NCBI GenBank assembly: GCA_964017155.1
Contig: OZ024867.1
Location: 19,468,989 to 19,532,988 of the forward strand
Length of the DNA: 64,000 bases
DNA from: Oasisia sp. SBJ-2009
Taxonomy: Eukaryota > Annelida > Polychaeta > Sabellida > Siboglinidae
Reading direction: 5' to 3'
Shown: piece after piece, positions 1 to 12,201 of the stretch
Numbering within the stretch: position 1 is the first letter of the stretch
How the letters are laid out: every line of letters begins with the position of its first letter
Position numbers and translations under genes: made by a program
Notes under the pieces: model-generated
The model's input: only the letters and a program-made list of their open reading frames with translations
Database searches by the model: none
Told to the model about the DNA's origin: nothing

Positions 1-857
1 AATTATTTTAAAGAATGAAATTGACTGCATCGTCGACAAATTTGTCCCCTTGAAAAATTAAACACTTATCGAAAGAAAGCACTAGACAAATCAAGTGCAA
101 GCAAAAGATATGGAATACATACAGACTATGCCTTTTACAAAAAAGCACTCAACCAAGGCACATCTGAAATTATAAATTCACAGAGAAGCTATGAACACAC
201 ATTGGCTTTAAATAGAAAACATGACAGCAAGAATGTTTACCCGAAGTAAACATACATTTCAGGATAAGGTCAGTCCTCTAGAAGGTAGTGGTGGAAACGT
301 AATAGCAGACGGATTCTTAATGACAGAAAACATAAATGATTACTTTAGTTCGGTGTTTACTTTACGATATTAGTTACCAGTATCAGAGATTAAGTTTGAA
401 GGGAGAGAGTCAGATTATTTAGGACAACTAATTGTAACCCCGAAAATGGTTGCTAAGAAGATAAGGGATATGAAGGATAATAAATCACCTGGCGTGAATG
501 GGATTTCTCCCAAAAGTCCTATTAGAAATTGTAGAACTAATTAGCATACAGCTTGCAACAGTGTTCAATTTGTCTTTAGAAGAGGGAGTAGTTCGGTTAT
601 AATGGAAAGAAGCAAACAGCATACCATTATTTAAAATAGGTTCGAGAAACAAGTCAGAGAACAACAGACCAGTGAGTTTAATATTGGTGATTTGCAAACT
701 ATTAAAAAGACCAATTATAGATCACCTGGTTGATTTTCTTGTTACAAATAATTTGAAACATCCATCACAACGTGGGTTTCTAAAAGCGATATCATGCTTA
801 ATAAATGTGCCATGTTTTTTGGACGATGTCACAAAATGGCTAGATGAGGGATCACCA

Positions 858-858
<1 letters not shown>

Positions 859-944
<86 letters not shown>

Positions 945-960
945 TACATATACACATATG

Positions 961-992
<32 letters not shown>

Positions 993-1034
993 CATATATA
1001 TATTATATATATATATATACATATATATATATAC

Positions 1035-1112
<78 letters not shown>
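859..1112. repeat. (AT)n microsatellite inside the LINE
   Basis: About 250 bases of alternating AT with a few C/G interruptions (for example near 938-958 and 1011-1040). It separates WLDEGSPV from the continuation DLD..DKVPQQ of the LINE RT, so it expanded within the old element. The tyrosine/isoleucine reading frames across it are artefacts. Confidence 0.97.
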
Positions 1113-1115
<3 letters not shown>

Positions 1116-1281
1116 AGACTTAGATTAAGAAACTGTCTTTGACAAAGTGCCACAGCAAAGACTACTACACTAAACTAAAGGCCCATGGCATATGAAATGG
1201 TATGGTTAACTGGACAGAAAAATGGCTTATTGACAGGAGGCAAAGAGTAGTAGTTGATGGGGAGGTTTCAAACTGGAAATG

Positions 1282-1488
1282 GTGTAGCGCTGTGGTCGCG
1301 TGGTAAAGTGCCGGATTGTCAATCGAGGGGGACGGTGGTTCAATCCCAGGGGAAGTAAAAGATCCCACACAGGGAGTAAATATGTAACATATAGTGGACT
1401 CACAAATTATCGTTGGAGTTTAAACGCCCTGCAAAGGGCCCCGTCCAGTGTCTGAGAGAAGAGAAGAAGAACGAAGAAGAAGAGAAGA
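1282..1488 (+). mobile_element. tRNA-derived SINE inserted in LINE
   Basis: The segment starts with GTAGCGCTGTGGTCGCGTGG and contains an A-box-like stretch (TGGTCGCGTGGTAAAGTGCC) and a B-box-like GGTTCAATCCC about 35 bases later, the internal RNA polymerase III promoter arrangement of a tRNA. It ends in a GAAGAAGAGAAG-rich tail. LINE reading resumes at about 1490 with SVLGPIL, directly continuing the RT motif left off at about 1280, so the SINE landed in the older LINE. It differs from the other SINE family in this window. Confidence 0.7.
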
Positions 1489-2300
1489 TCAGTATTGGGA
1501 CCTATTTTACTCTAAATATATATCACTGACTTAGATGACGCTCTGACAAGCAAGGTGATGAAGTTTGCGAACGATACAAAAGTGTTTTGACAACATAAAG
1601 GTGATGCAGATAAACAGCCTGCTCGTGTGTGCCGGGGTAACACGAGCTAGGCATATTTCATTTATGTTTACGTGATATGTGTCTATCTCCCGTCGACTTT
1701 TCTCTAAGCATTCTGTAGTCCTCATTGTAACCAAAACAATTCATCTAGTAGATTTTGCACTAGGAAAATGCCACTTCCTATCGTGAATTCATGAATTGTA
1801 ATACGTAACGTTACATGTTGTGAAGTTACTGGTTGAAGGTCAACGTCACATCATCTATGTTAAGATAGGGATTTTTAATTATTGTTTCATCAAAGTAAGT
1901 GACTAGATGTTGTTATTATATAAATATAATGTACAAGGAAAAGAACTAATAATACCGCTATACAAAACATTAGTTAGGCATCATTTAGAATAGTATATAC
2001 AAGCATGGAGGCCACATCGTAAGAAGAATATTGATATGCTAGAAAGGGTACAAAGGAGAGAAACTAAATTGTTCCACAACTCAGGAATATTAGCTATGAA
2101 AAGCGTCTAAAAGACTGTCGTTTAACAACACTAGAACCCAGGAGATTGAGAGGAGATCAGATAGAAGTGATTAAAATATTAAATGGTTATGAACATATTG
2201 ACATGAATATACATTTAGGTAGATCGATTAGACTCTTGATAAACCAAAGGGCTTCCTAGTCCACCTGCCATCTAGAGTTGATTATCTAGGTGGCAATCTT

Positions 2301-3290
2301 GTGGTAAATCTTATTAAACATAGAGCGAGAGAGAAAACACCCCCAGTGTAACGCACAACAAAGCAAACGAGGTTATTTTGTTGTGACTGCCAATGTCAAA
2401 ACAAGACAAAGAAGCCAAGAACAGTTTGTGTATGACCTCCAGTAGGAAAACAAGCCTAGTAATATTACATCCAGTTGTCATGCTATATATTGTCTTGTTT
2501 TTGGCTTGCTAGTTTACTGGCCAACACACCTGGTGGATACAGACGGTCAGGATGACATGGCACATATACACACGGTTACTCCACATTGTTATGTCGTAGC
2601 ACGTAATATCAAAACAAAGATTAATACTGGATACGCAACTGTAATATACAGCAATTTTCCTGTGTTTCATATAACTAAAGCCGGAAGTTTGAAGGGGAAC
2701 ACAAGCTTGTATGTGGTTACTCCAATACTTGAACAGTAGTTGGTAATACTGTCCCAAACCTACAATTCTCGAAAAGTACACATTACTCACAATACACTGA
2801 CGATATCACGGTACTCACATTTCTGAAATCAATGTCTTCGTTACGTGAAATCCATATACGTGGTTGTCATAAACGTCAACGTCTTTTCAAAATGGCTGCG
2901 CTGTGTACGATTGCTGGTCACATGATATATAACCTACCATAACAACTGCCAAAAATAAATATCGACCATTGAAAACACTGCCAGTACGTCAGCCGAGTTC
3001 GCCTGAAGTCAAAGCTGCGGTTACGCTCTGTTAGCGCGCACACCGAGCACTGCTAGCACCAGGCTAGATCGATTATGGCGGGCCCATTTATGGAGTATCG
3101 ACTACGTTGAATGAGCGAGTCAGGCAGACCCAGCTATGTATGAATGCGACATAGTTTGTACGAGCAGCTTAACATTGGGGAGTGTTTCGAATATGAATGT
3201 TTGGTTTATAGTTTATGTGTTTCAAAACATTCAAATAGCAAGTGTATTTTGGGTTGTTTAGTCAATAGTCTTACTGATATGGCGAGGGTC
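2301..3290. other. intergenic, no gene recognised
   Basis: Mixed-composition unique sequence. Short open frames at 2506-2790 on both strands mirror each other and show no recognisable motif. I see no RNA gene or mobile element here. Confidence 0.5.
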
Positions 3291-3411
3291 TAGTGAACCG
3301 ACAGCGAGAGCAACAAGGGTTAACTGTATGCAGAGAGCAACAAGGGTTAACTGTATGCGATAATTGGGCGTTCTTTGTAGGGTATATTAGTGTACCGTGG
3401 GTGCAGTATTG

Positions 3412-4105
3412 TACGGTGGAGTTAAAGTGGTGTTTTGTGTGGTGAAGTGGTGTTTTGTGTGGTGACGTGGTGTATTGTGGGATGAAGTGGTGTTTTGTGG
3501 GGTGAAGAGACGTACTGTGGGGTGAAGTGGTGTACTGTGGAGTGAAGTGATGTATTGTGGGGTGAAGTGGTATATTATGGGGTGAAGTGGTGTATTGTGG
3601 GGTGAAGTGGTGTATTGTGGGGTGAAGTGATGTATTGTGGGGTAAAGTGGTGTATTGTGGGGTGAAGTGGTGTACCGTGGGGTGAAGTGGTGTATTGTGG
3701 GGTGAATTGGTGTACCGTGGGGTGAAGTGGTATACTGTGGAGTGACGTGGTGTTTTGTGGGGTGAAGTGGTGTACCGTGGGGTGAAGTGGTGTATTGTGG
3801 GGTGAATTGGTGTACCGTGGGGTGAAGTGGTGTACTGTGGAGTGACGTGGTGTTTTGTGGGGTGAAGTGGTATACTGTGGGATGAAGTGGTGTATTGTGG
3901 GGTGAAGTGGTGTATTGTGGGGTGAAGTGCTGTATTGTGGAGTGACGTGGTGTATTGTGTAGTGAAATGGGGTGAAGAGGTATACTCTGGGGGTGAAGTG
4001 ATGTATTGTGGGGTGAAGTGGTGTACTGGGTGAAGTGATTGTCTTGTGGGGTGAAGTGGTGTACTGCACGCGTAGTGACGTGTTGTACTGTGGGGGTGAA
4101 TTGGT
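3412..4105. repeat. 20-bp minisatellite (GTGGTGTATTGTGGGGTGAA)
   Basis: About 34 units of 20 bp with variants (TATACTGTGG, TGTACCGTGG, GTTTTGTGG). Because 20 is not a multiple of 3 and the unit lacks reverse-strand stops, three long overlapping minus-strand frames rich in H, T, P and S appear; they are shadows of the array. Confidence 0.95.
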
Positions 4106-4509
4106 GCACTTTTCCCGGGTAGATGGTGGTATTGTTTCAACTCCGTGTTACTTGTATAAGTGGGAAACTCATACCGTCTGTTCACTGCTATATAGGCTGC
4201 GCTGTAGTTAATAGCCAGTATGTCATATGTGCCGGCGACCTGTGTTCGCCTTTACATTATATTGGCTATATCACCTTTATTCTTTCCCCTTTAAATCTGT
4301 ATGTTGCTCCATTGAAGAGGTCTGCTGGGAAGCGAAGTGTGAAGCATCTTATTAGTGTTAGGAGAATGTGATAAACAAGGGCGTCGATCCGGTTTTAAAA
4401 GTGGGGGGACGGAGGACCAATTTATATATTCATATATGTATATATGTTTTTAGTAAATATAAATCATAATTTATTGTTGGTCTGGTGCTAATTCTAAAAT
4501 AAACAAAAG

Positions 4510-4549
<40 letters not shown>

Positions 4550-5173
4550 GCTATTTAAAATAGTTATGTTAGCTACATATATTTGAATAGGGACCATGGA
4601 CCGCCTCAATCACTAGAAATTTGGAGGATAGACTTTGGACCCATAACTTCTTACCTGGTGACAAGATGCAGAGGTTACGGGGTGCCTGTATAGGACTTCT
4701 CAATCCTACCTTTTGGCAAAGAAATCTCTCATCACTCAAATGGGATCAACTTGCACACAATGCAGGACACCGCTGTTTCCGCGGTAGGCGATAAGTATCC
4801 ATCAGGGCGACCAGCTAGGCTGCAATCCCAGTTTAATGCGCATTTTGAGGGATTATAGAGGGACATCCATTACAAATGTTCATTTGTCATTCATTTGTAT
4901 TGATTATAACACAATCACATGTTTAAAGCTAATAATAAGTTGTTGCATGACAATCTTTTAATTTGTTTCTATGTAAATTACCATCACGATATGCAACACG
5001 CCAGAGAAATATATTGGAAGTACTTGCACGAACTACATTAACTGTGTGTATGTCGATCTATGCTGTTAAACGAGTAATTCTCTAGATGAATTATACATAA
5101 ACAGATGAGTTTCTATGAGAAACCTGAAGAAATATTACTGGAATTACTTCCTAGATGCGAACCGATTATATAA
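4106..5173. other. intergenic; AT microsatellite at 4511-4547
   Basis: No gene recognised. A 37-bp AT run sits at 4511-4547. Around 4380-4430 lies a G-rich stretch (AAAAGTGGGGGGACGGAGG) of unknown origin. Confidence 0.5.
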
Positions 5174-6189
5174 CCCTTAAAAAAGAGCCAATGGTATACA
5201 ACTGATTACCATTGAATACCATTCTGTATCATTTAGTATCATTAGACCATTCAAAGAAATTTCAGTAAGACTCGGTGATACTCTCAATGCTAATTTAAAA
5301 TGCCATTCAATACCACTGAACGGTACAAAGAATCCAAAATATCATTCAACAAACCATTCAGCTACCATTCAAATACCCTTAGCCATAATACCTCCTAGGA
5401 CCATTCAAGTACCATTCAAATGCCATCCAGTGGTATCAATGGTATTTTTTATAAGGTAACTAACAGCTTTATTATACTGCTAAGAGTATATCTGGAAGTT
5501 GGTGAACATATCTGGAGGTGTAAATATAACAATGATATACTTAATATGATTAATGTATATGAATATGTTTACCACTCATTGATATAAGGATCACGTCTTT
5601 ATAGTTATGCAATGACACCTCTATATTTATTAAATGAAATTGTTATTGAACACATAGGGCAGATGACGTACCAACGAAACGTACGAAAAATTGAAATAAA
5701 ATACCAATGGAACGTATATTGTGACCATCGTTGGCCACTTGATGCACGCTTTTGTCGAATGTGGAACCCGTTCAATTGTTTCGTTGTAACTAAATTTGAG
5801 ACGTCGTTATAACAAAGTTTGATATTGGCTAAATACGTGCATGCATCAGTTTTGCCCTTAATACTTAATTTTCTAATGGGAGATGATGACACAAAAGGTC
5901 CCTAGATCAACCTTTACAAAAATAGCATTCAAATACCATTGTTTTTTTATTGGTTTTTGAATGGTACTTGAATGGTCCTAGGGGGTATTAAGACCAAGGG
6001 TATATGAATTGTATCTGAATGGTTGTTGGAATGATATTTTGAATGGTAATTTGGATTCTTTATACTGTTCAGTAGTATTGAATGGTATTTTTAATTATCG
6101 TTGAGAGTACCAGTGAGTCCTACTGAAATGTCATTGATACTGAATGGTATTCAGTGGTAGGCCTATACAATTGGCTCTTTTTGTAAGGG
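5174..6189. mobile_element. foldback (long terminal inverted repeat) element
   Basis: Left arm 5174-5455 and right arm about 5920-6189 are imperfect reverse complements over roughly 270 bases. The left arm begins CCCTTAAAAAAGAGCCAATG; the right arm ends with the complement (CATTGGCTCTTTTT-like, then TAAGGG). Both arms repeat the words ACCATTCA/TGAATGGT many times. The 460-bp centre contains only short frames with no transposase motif, so this is a non-autonomous foldback or MITE-like unit. No convincing target duplication was found. Confidence 0.8.
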
Positions 6190-7364
6190 AAGGGTACAGT
6201 TTTTTATGTTGAATGCCAGATTTATGGAGGTGACATTAGACCTCTGCACTTGACAACTGTTTCTTTCATATGCCTGTTTGACGAGATTGCCAGTTTAATG
6301 ACGTCTGTGCGTGACTAAATGTAGAAGCTAATTAAGTGTAATCAAAATTGCTGCGGTCAACCTAGAACTCAGATGCGCCGTTACTTGAAGGATAAATTGC
6401 AACTTACCATATCATATCTCAGTCACTTGGTTGATGAGTAACCTCCTGCATTACATGTGTGTACTTTGAGAGAAACCTGGGATCGAATGATGCTGTCGTG
6501 TCAAACTTTGGACAAGGTCCTTCACTCTTCATTGCTTCAAGTCTTTGTGCAGTACGAATCAATAACCGGCTATACACATTGATGGGTATTTGTGTACGAA
6601 TATACTTCGCGCATTAGTTTTAAGTTCAATGTGGCAGAGTCACAACAAATGGCAGTTTAAATCATTACTATTGAATCCAGTGAGTTGTTTAAAATAACGT
6701 ACATATCAGGGGTTGCCGCAGCTGTCACGTGACTACAAACTACAACAGATGATGTTGTGTACTCGGTCACGCGTGACTGCACACCCGTGGATATAAAAAT
6801 AGATATACACATTGCGTGGTTGATAAGTGCGCATACTTCCGATTTATGGTGTGTTTGCAATTAATTACTACGACCTGTAAATTATTAAACTTGTCGGACT
6901 TACTATGTTGAAAAAACAGCTGCTATGAGGGTTGGTGTTTTTGCAGCATGTATACAAACAAACAACATCCGATTAACTGTGTACACGACGGTCACGCTTG
7001 AACACACACACTCAAAGGTAGCCCAGAGACAGCTCGGCTCAGTGCACGACGCACCGTTGAATAGCTGTTTGAGAATCTGCGTAAGAAATAATATTGCAGC
7101 CCATACTATTCATGTAACAACTGAATTTTCCAACTGTCACTCTATCTGAAACTATAAGTAAAACTACTGTAGCTGGCAACGCAGCACATGCATTTGTGCA
7201 ATACGTGTCTTAATTTGAGACTAGAAATATGGCATAAAATAAAGAATTAAGCTACGCACAAGTAATGTCATCAAACTTTTCCAGTCGCGACAGACGCTTT
7301 GGCGACACGGAATATAGTAGTGGAATCGATTCACGGCTGATATTCTCCTCAACCGATCACCATA
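6190..7364. other. intergenic, no gene recognised
   Basis: Unique sequence. Short frames at 6657-6860 (-) and 6925-7149 (+) lack recognisable features. Confidence 0.5.
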
Positions 7365-7670
7365 TCTTAAAGAGGATCTGCTCAGTGACTTAAAGATGAT
7401 CTGCTCAGTGTTTTAAAGATGATCTGGTCATCAGTGTCTTAAAGAGGATCTGGTCGTTGGTGTCTTAAAGAGGATCTGTTCAGTGTCTTAAAGATGATCT
7501 GCTCAGTGTCTTAAAGAGGATCTGCTCAGTGTCTTATTAAAGAGGATCTGGTGGTCATCAGTGTCTTAAAGAGGATCTGGTCAGTGTCTTAAAGAAGATC
7601 TGGTCATCATTGTCTTAAAAACGACGTGTCGTGTCCTTAAAAGGATCGACTCATCAGTGTCGTAAAAAGA
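7365..7670. repeat. ~23-28-bp minisatellite (TCTTAAAGAGGATCTG)
   Basis: About eleven irregular units sharing TCTTAAAGAGGATCTG and CTCAGTG, with variable spacers such as GTCATCAGTG and degenerate ends near 7630. Confidence 0.9.
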
Positions 7671-7842
7671 ATTTTTTTGGAAAAAACAACTTTGTTGTGA
7701 TTCAACTTGTTTATGCTTGGCTTTTTACTGCTACAAGTGGGGTTTGTTTAAAAGAACGTTAAATTATCTACACACTGGTGTATAATGTATTATATGTTCC
7801 ACATTGTAGCTGTATACGTGGCCAACGTTACATTTACTGTAG

Positions 7843-8555
7843 TGACAGGGAGAAGTGAAGGGAAGTGACAGAGAGAAGTGATGGGAAGTGACGGGGAGAA
7901 GTGATGGGAAGTGACAGGGAGAAGTGATGGTAATAAGTGACAGAGAGAAGTGATGGGAAGTGACGGGGAGAAGTGATGGGAAGTGACAGGGAGAAGTGAT
8001 GGGAAGTGACAGGGAGAAGTGATTGGGAATGACAGGGAGAAGTGATGGGAAGTGACAGGGAGAAGTGATTGGGAGCGACAGGGAGAAGTGATGGGAAGTG
8101 ACAGGGAGAAGTGATTGGGAGCGACAGGGAGAAGTGATTGGGAGCGACAGGGAGAAGTGATGGGAAGTGACAGGGAGAAGTGATTGGGAATGACAGGGAG
8201 AAGTGATGGGAAGTGACAGTGAGAAGTGATGGGAAGTGACAGGGAGAAGTGATGGGAAGTGACAGGGAGAAGTGATGGGAAGTGACAGGGAGAAGTGATG
8301 GGAAGTGACAGGGAGAAGTGATGGGAAGTGACAGGGAGAAGTGATGGGAAGTGACAGGGAGAAGTGATGGGAAGTGACAGGGAGAAGTGATGGGAAGTGA
8401 CAGGGAGAAGTGATGGGAAGTGACAGGGAGAAGTGATGGGAAGTGACAGTGAAAAGTGAAGGGAAGTGACAGGAAGAAGTGACGAGAAGTGACAGGGAGA
8501 AGTGATTGGGAATGACAGGGAGAAGTGATGGGAAGTGACAGGGAGAAGTGACGAG
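7843..8555. repeat. 23-bp minisatellite (GGGAAGTGACAGGGAGAAGT)
   Basis: About 30 units of 23-24 bp downstream of the ZRSR2 3' end. The same unit recurs at 9562-9780 on the other side of the last ZRSR2 exon. Reverse-strand reading gives three overlapping 240-280-residue frames of S, H, F, P and L, which are repeat artefacts. Confidence 0.95.
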
Positions 8556-8719
8556 TACACAAATCAGGGCTTTTGTTTCAAGAAACAGGTTAAACTGCAA
8601 ATGTTCCACATGATGTAACTGTAATCATAAGTGTACCACTTGACACTGGCCCACAGTGCCACGCCGTGTACCACACAGGACGCAGTCATAACAATGACAG
8701 GGTCCTATAAAACACCACG

Positions 8720-8725
8720 TTTATT
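8720..8725 (-). promoter_or_regulatory. polyadenylation signal AATAAA for ZRSR2
   Basis: TTTATT on the plus strand is AATAAA on the minus strand, 84 bases past the ZRSR2 stop codon (8809-8811). Position and orientation fit cleavage of the ZRSR2 mRNA shortly after. Confidence 0.7.
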
Positions 8726-8808
8726 GCAGCACCATTACACAACGTTAAATTACCTCAACGACTCAAATCACCACACACGCCACCTGCTGGTGTTCACGTG
8801 AACCAGAA

Positions 8809-9503
8809 TCACTGTCCTAATACAGCAGTCTTACCGTCCTCAAGACAGGTTGACACTGGATTATCTCCATTTCTTAATGATAATGATGGAGATCTTGACC
8901 TTGTTCTGCTTGACCTTGACCTATCACGACTGTGCGACCTTGATCGTTTTGACCGTGAATGTTTGTGAGTTTTATGCTTTCGCTTCTTTTTCTTGACTGA
9001 CCTTGAATGAGACTTTGAATGTGACCTTGAGCGTGATCTGACCTCTGTTCTGTCAGTAGAGGTCATGTCAGTTGACCCCTTCTCCGTATTTGTTGCATCA
9101 CTGACATTTGAATTCCTACCTGGCGACAACGACATTTGTGTCGAACGTGACACTGAACTTCTAGCCTCCGACCTTGACAAATCTCGTTTCTGGGAATATC
9201 TGTCCTTTGACCTTTGACGTGTCGACCGACGTCGCCTTGACCTACTTTCTGGAGACGATGACGACGATGACCGACGACGGCTGCGTGCTTCTCGTCTGTG
9301 TGATGGTGACCTTGACCGATGTCTCCGTGACCTTGAATGACCCCTATGACTGGACTGTCTCTCGCTGTCCCGTTCCCACTGGCGCCGCCTGGTGTCAAAT
9401 ATGTAGTCTTGGTCGGCGTCGCGGAACTCGTTCCTTGGGTTGGGGAAGACATGGAGGAAGTTGCAGAGCTTCCCTTTGGGACAGCGTCGCCGGGAGAACA
9501 GCC
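8809..9503 (-). CDS. ZRSR2: ZRSR2 exon: zinc finger 2 end and RS domain, stop
   Basis: Acceptor CCTGTTCCAG at 9504 and following bases; completes a split Gly codon, then [19 protein letters not shown], finishing the second CCCH finger. [15 protein letters not shown] follows, then about 190 residues rich in SR/RS dipeptides ending at a TAG-class stop at 8809. Arginine/serine dipeptides are the usual splicing-factor interaction surface. The same 23-bp repeat flanks this exon on both sides. Confidence 0.95.
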
Positions 9504-12045
9504 CTGGAACAGGGAGAGGGAGGTGAGTGGGAGGGAGGGGGAAGACAACATGGCAGGGGGAGGTCACCGGGAGAAGTGATGGGATAAATAACAGGGTGAA
9601 GTGATGGGAAGTGAAGGGGAGAAGTGATTGGGAGCGGCGGAGAGAAGTGATGGGAAGTGACAGGGAGAAGTGATTGGAAGTGACATGGAAAAGTGAAGGG
9701 AAGTGATGGGAAGTGACAGGGAGAAGTGATGGGAAGTGAAGGGGAGAAGTGATGGGAAGTGACAGGGAGAAACTACTATAAGTGACATGAAGAAGTGATC
9801 AAGGAAAATTAAAATACGGGGCAAACTGGCAAGGAGAAGTGAGAGGGGAAGTGAGAGGGGAAGTGAGAGGGGAAGTGAGAGGGGAAGTGAGAGGGGAAGT
9901 GAGAGGGGAAGTGAGAGGGAAGTGAGAGGGGAAGTGAGAGGGAAGTGAGAGGGGAAGTGAGAGGGGAAGTGAGAGGGGAAGTGAGAGGGGAAGTGAGAGG
10001 GGAAGTGAGAGGGGAAGTGAGAGGGGAAGTGAGAGGGAAGTGAGAGGGGAAGTGAGAGGGGAAGTGAGAGGGGAAGTGAGAGGGGAAGTGAGAGGGGAAG
10101 TGAGAGGGGAAGTGAGAGGGGAAGTGAGAGGGGAAGTGAGAGGGAAGTGAGAGGGGAAGTGAGAGGGGAAGTGAGAGGGGAAGTGAGAGGGAAGTGAGAG
10201 GGAAGAGAGAGGGAGATACTAAGGAGGGAACTAACTGATTTCACTGTCTACAGTGAAACGTTCAATATGTAGAGGAAGTAACATTTTACAAAACTTGTAA
10301 GTGTAACTTTACAGCAGAGTCAGAGAAGGGATGAATTACAAGTAACAACAGAGTGAGAGGTGATGTCTTCAGTCCCTACCACAGATTGCGTTCTTCCACT
10401 TCTCAATGCTCACAAACTCAGCCGACAGTTGTTTGCCTCCGTACCAGCGCGCGTTGAACTTCATCATTGCTGTCTGAGCATATGCTTCACTGGAACACAA
10501 CATCACTAGTTGTAGGGACATCATGACACAACACTACATGACACAACGTCATGACACGACACAACACTACATGACATGACACACAATTGACATGACACTA
10601 CATGACATAATGTCATGACACAACACAACATCATGACATGACACTACATCACACAACATCATGACATGACACAACACAACATCATGACATGACACAACAT
10701 CATAACACAATATGACATTACATCATAACATGACACAGTATGATACACCATGACATGACACAACATGACATGGCTCAAAATCATGACAACATTTCATATC
10801 ACGACATAACACACATGATACAATGATATCATGATGTAATACCATGGTCTGACATAAAATTATGACATGACACAACATCATGACATGACACGTCATCATG
10901 GCATGACTCTGACATATGACACAAATATCACAATGTGACCACACAAACTGCCACAAAGATATTCGTGGATCTAGTCTTCACTCACTCAGAGAACTGTACG
11001 TAGACATTTCCCCGCAGATGAGGTTCGTAGTTGCAGCAAACTTTGAACTGAACGACCCGCCCAATGGCCTTGAACTCTGGCAGCACGTCTTCGTAGAAGT
11101 CAACAAAGTTCTTGTGCATGTCGTCGTCCTCGTATTCTAAGGTGATGTCTACAAACAGCAGTGAGGAAAAGATATCGTGGTTAGATGGACTAAACAACAG
11201 TTTCGTTTCTCACCAATAAACATTTCTTTATACTTATAGCTTACACTGTAGCTAGCAAAATGTAATCAGGAATGCAGTTTCACAAACACAACAAACACAA
11301 TTCGCGTAGTGAAATGTTACGACATTGCTAATAAACTGCACCTACATCTTTTATCATTTTTATACTATTACTAACTTCATCAATTAATGTTTCATCTATG
11401 ATTTTAGTTGGGTTTTCAGCGTGATCTCCCAACTGCATGTAACTCAAACATTCACCAGTGTATAAGTATCATTTAGTTATGCGTAACAATGCAGTTAAAT
11501 ATATATTTATTTGGCTTCAACAATTAATGATATTAATCAAGTTTTGTTCTATTTGCAATGCGTGGGTTGTAAATGGCTTAAAAAAAAGTTGCCCGAGAAA
11601 CGTACACACATGTTTACTTCCACCATGACTGTACATCATTAACTTGCACATAAAGTACTTTAAAAAGAAATCATTTGAGTGCATATTTTCCTAGTCACAA
11701 TATGTTTACACACTTACAAAACAAAACATAATGTACTACTACACGCTATCTACATACATCATACACACTTAGACAGGCACAAGCACACGCACATATGCAC
11801 ACACACACACATACACACACATATGCAAAGTGTGTTGCCTAGAGGGCAGTGGTTCAATGACTACAGCATGAGACCCTTAATTGTGTTCATTCTACACTGC
11901 CCTAGTTCATCCAGCTGTATAAATGTGATGTGTGTGAGTGTGACTGTGTGTGTGTGTGTGTGTGTCTGTGTGAGTATGTGTGTGTTTGAGTGTGTGTGTG
12001 TGTGTGTGGTGTGTGTGTGTGTGTTTGTGAGTGTGTGTGTGTGTT

Positions 12046-12113
<68 letters not shown>

Positions 12114-12155
12114 TGTAACTGTGTGTGTTCGTGTCCGTGTCCGTGTCTGTGTGTT

Positions 12156-12201
<46 letters not shown>

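Larger units (their letters stand above)
1..2300 (+). mobile_element. CR1-like LINE reverse transcriptase remnant, interrupted
   Basis: Forward-strand translation shows in order: a KFVPLKN stretch near 40, [17 protein letters not shown] at about 669, [14 protein letters not shown] at about 758, [10 protein letters not shown] at about 832, then after an AT microsatellite DKVPQQRLL near 1142 and RRQRVVVDGEVSNWK near 1236. After a SINE come SVLGPIL near 1490, an IYITDLDDALTSKVMKF block near 1518, and the C-terminal LYKTLVRHHLEYYIQAWRPH near 1960 and MLERVQRRETKLF near 2036. This order of motifs is that of CR1/L2-type non-LTR retrotransposon RT. Stops and frameshifts are frequent and the FADD-like box reads FANDTKVF, so it is dead. 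The 5' end lies outside the window. Confidence 0.85.

Noticed and set aside
1282..1360. Functional tRNA gene
   Set aside because: Only A and B boxes are tRNA-like; no acceptor stem pairing, and the tail continues as a SINE.
3271..4185. Long H/T/P-rich minus-strand frames
   Set aside because: Product of the 20-bp array with no minus-strand stop in the unit.
7764..8609. Three overlapping S/H/F/P/L-rich minus-strand frames
   Set aside because: Product of the 23-bp array downstream of ZRSR2.
9063..9587. Plus- and minus-strand frames overlapping the RS exon
   Set aside because: Shadows of the ZRSR2 RS-domain exon; no family similarity.
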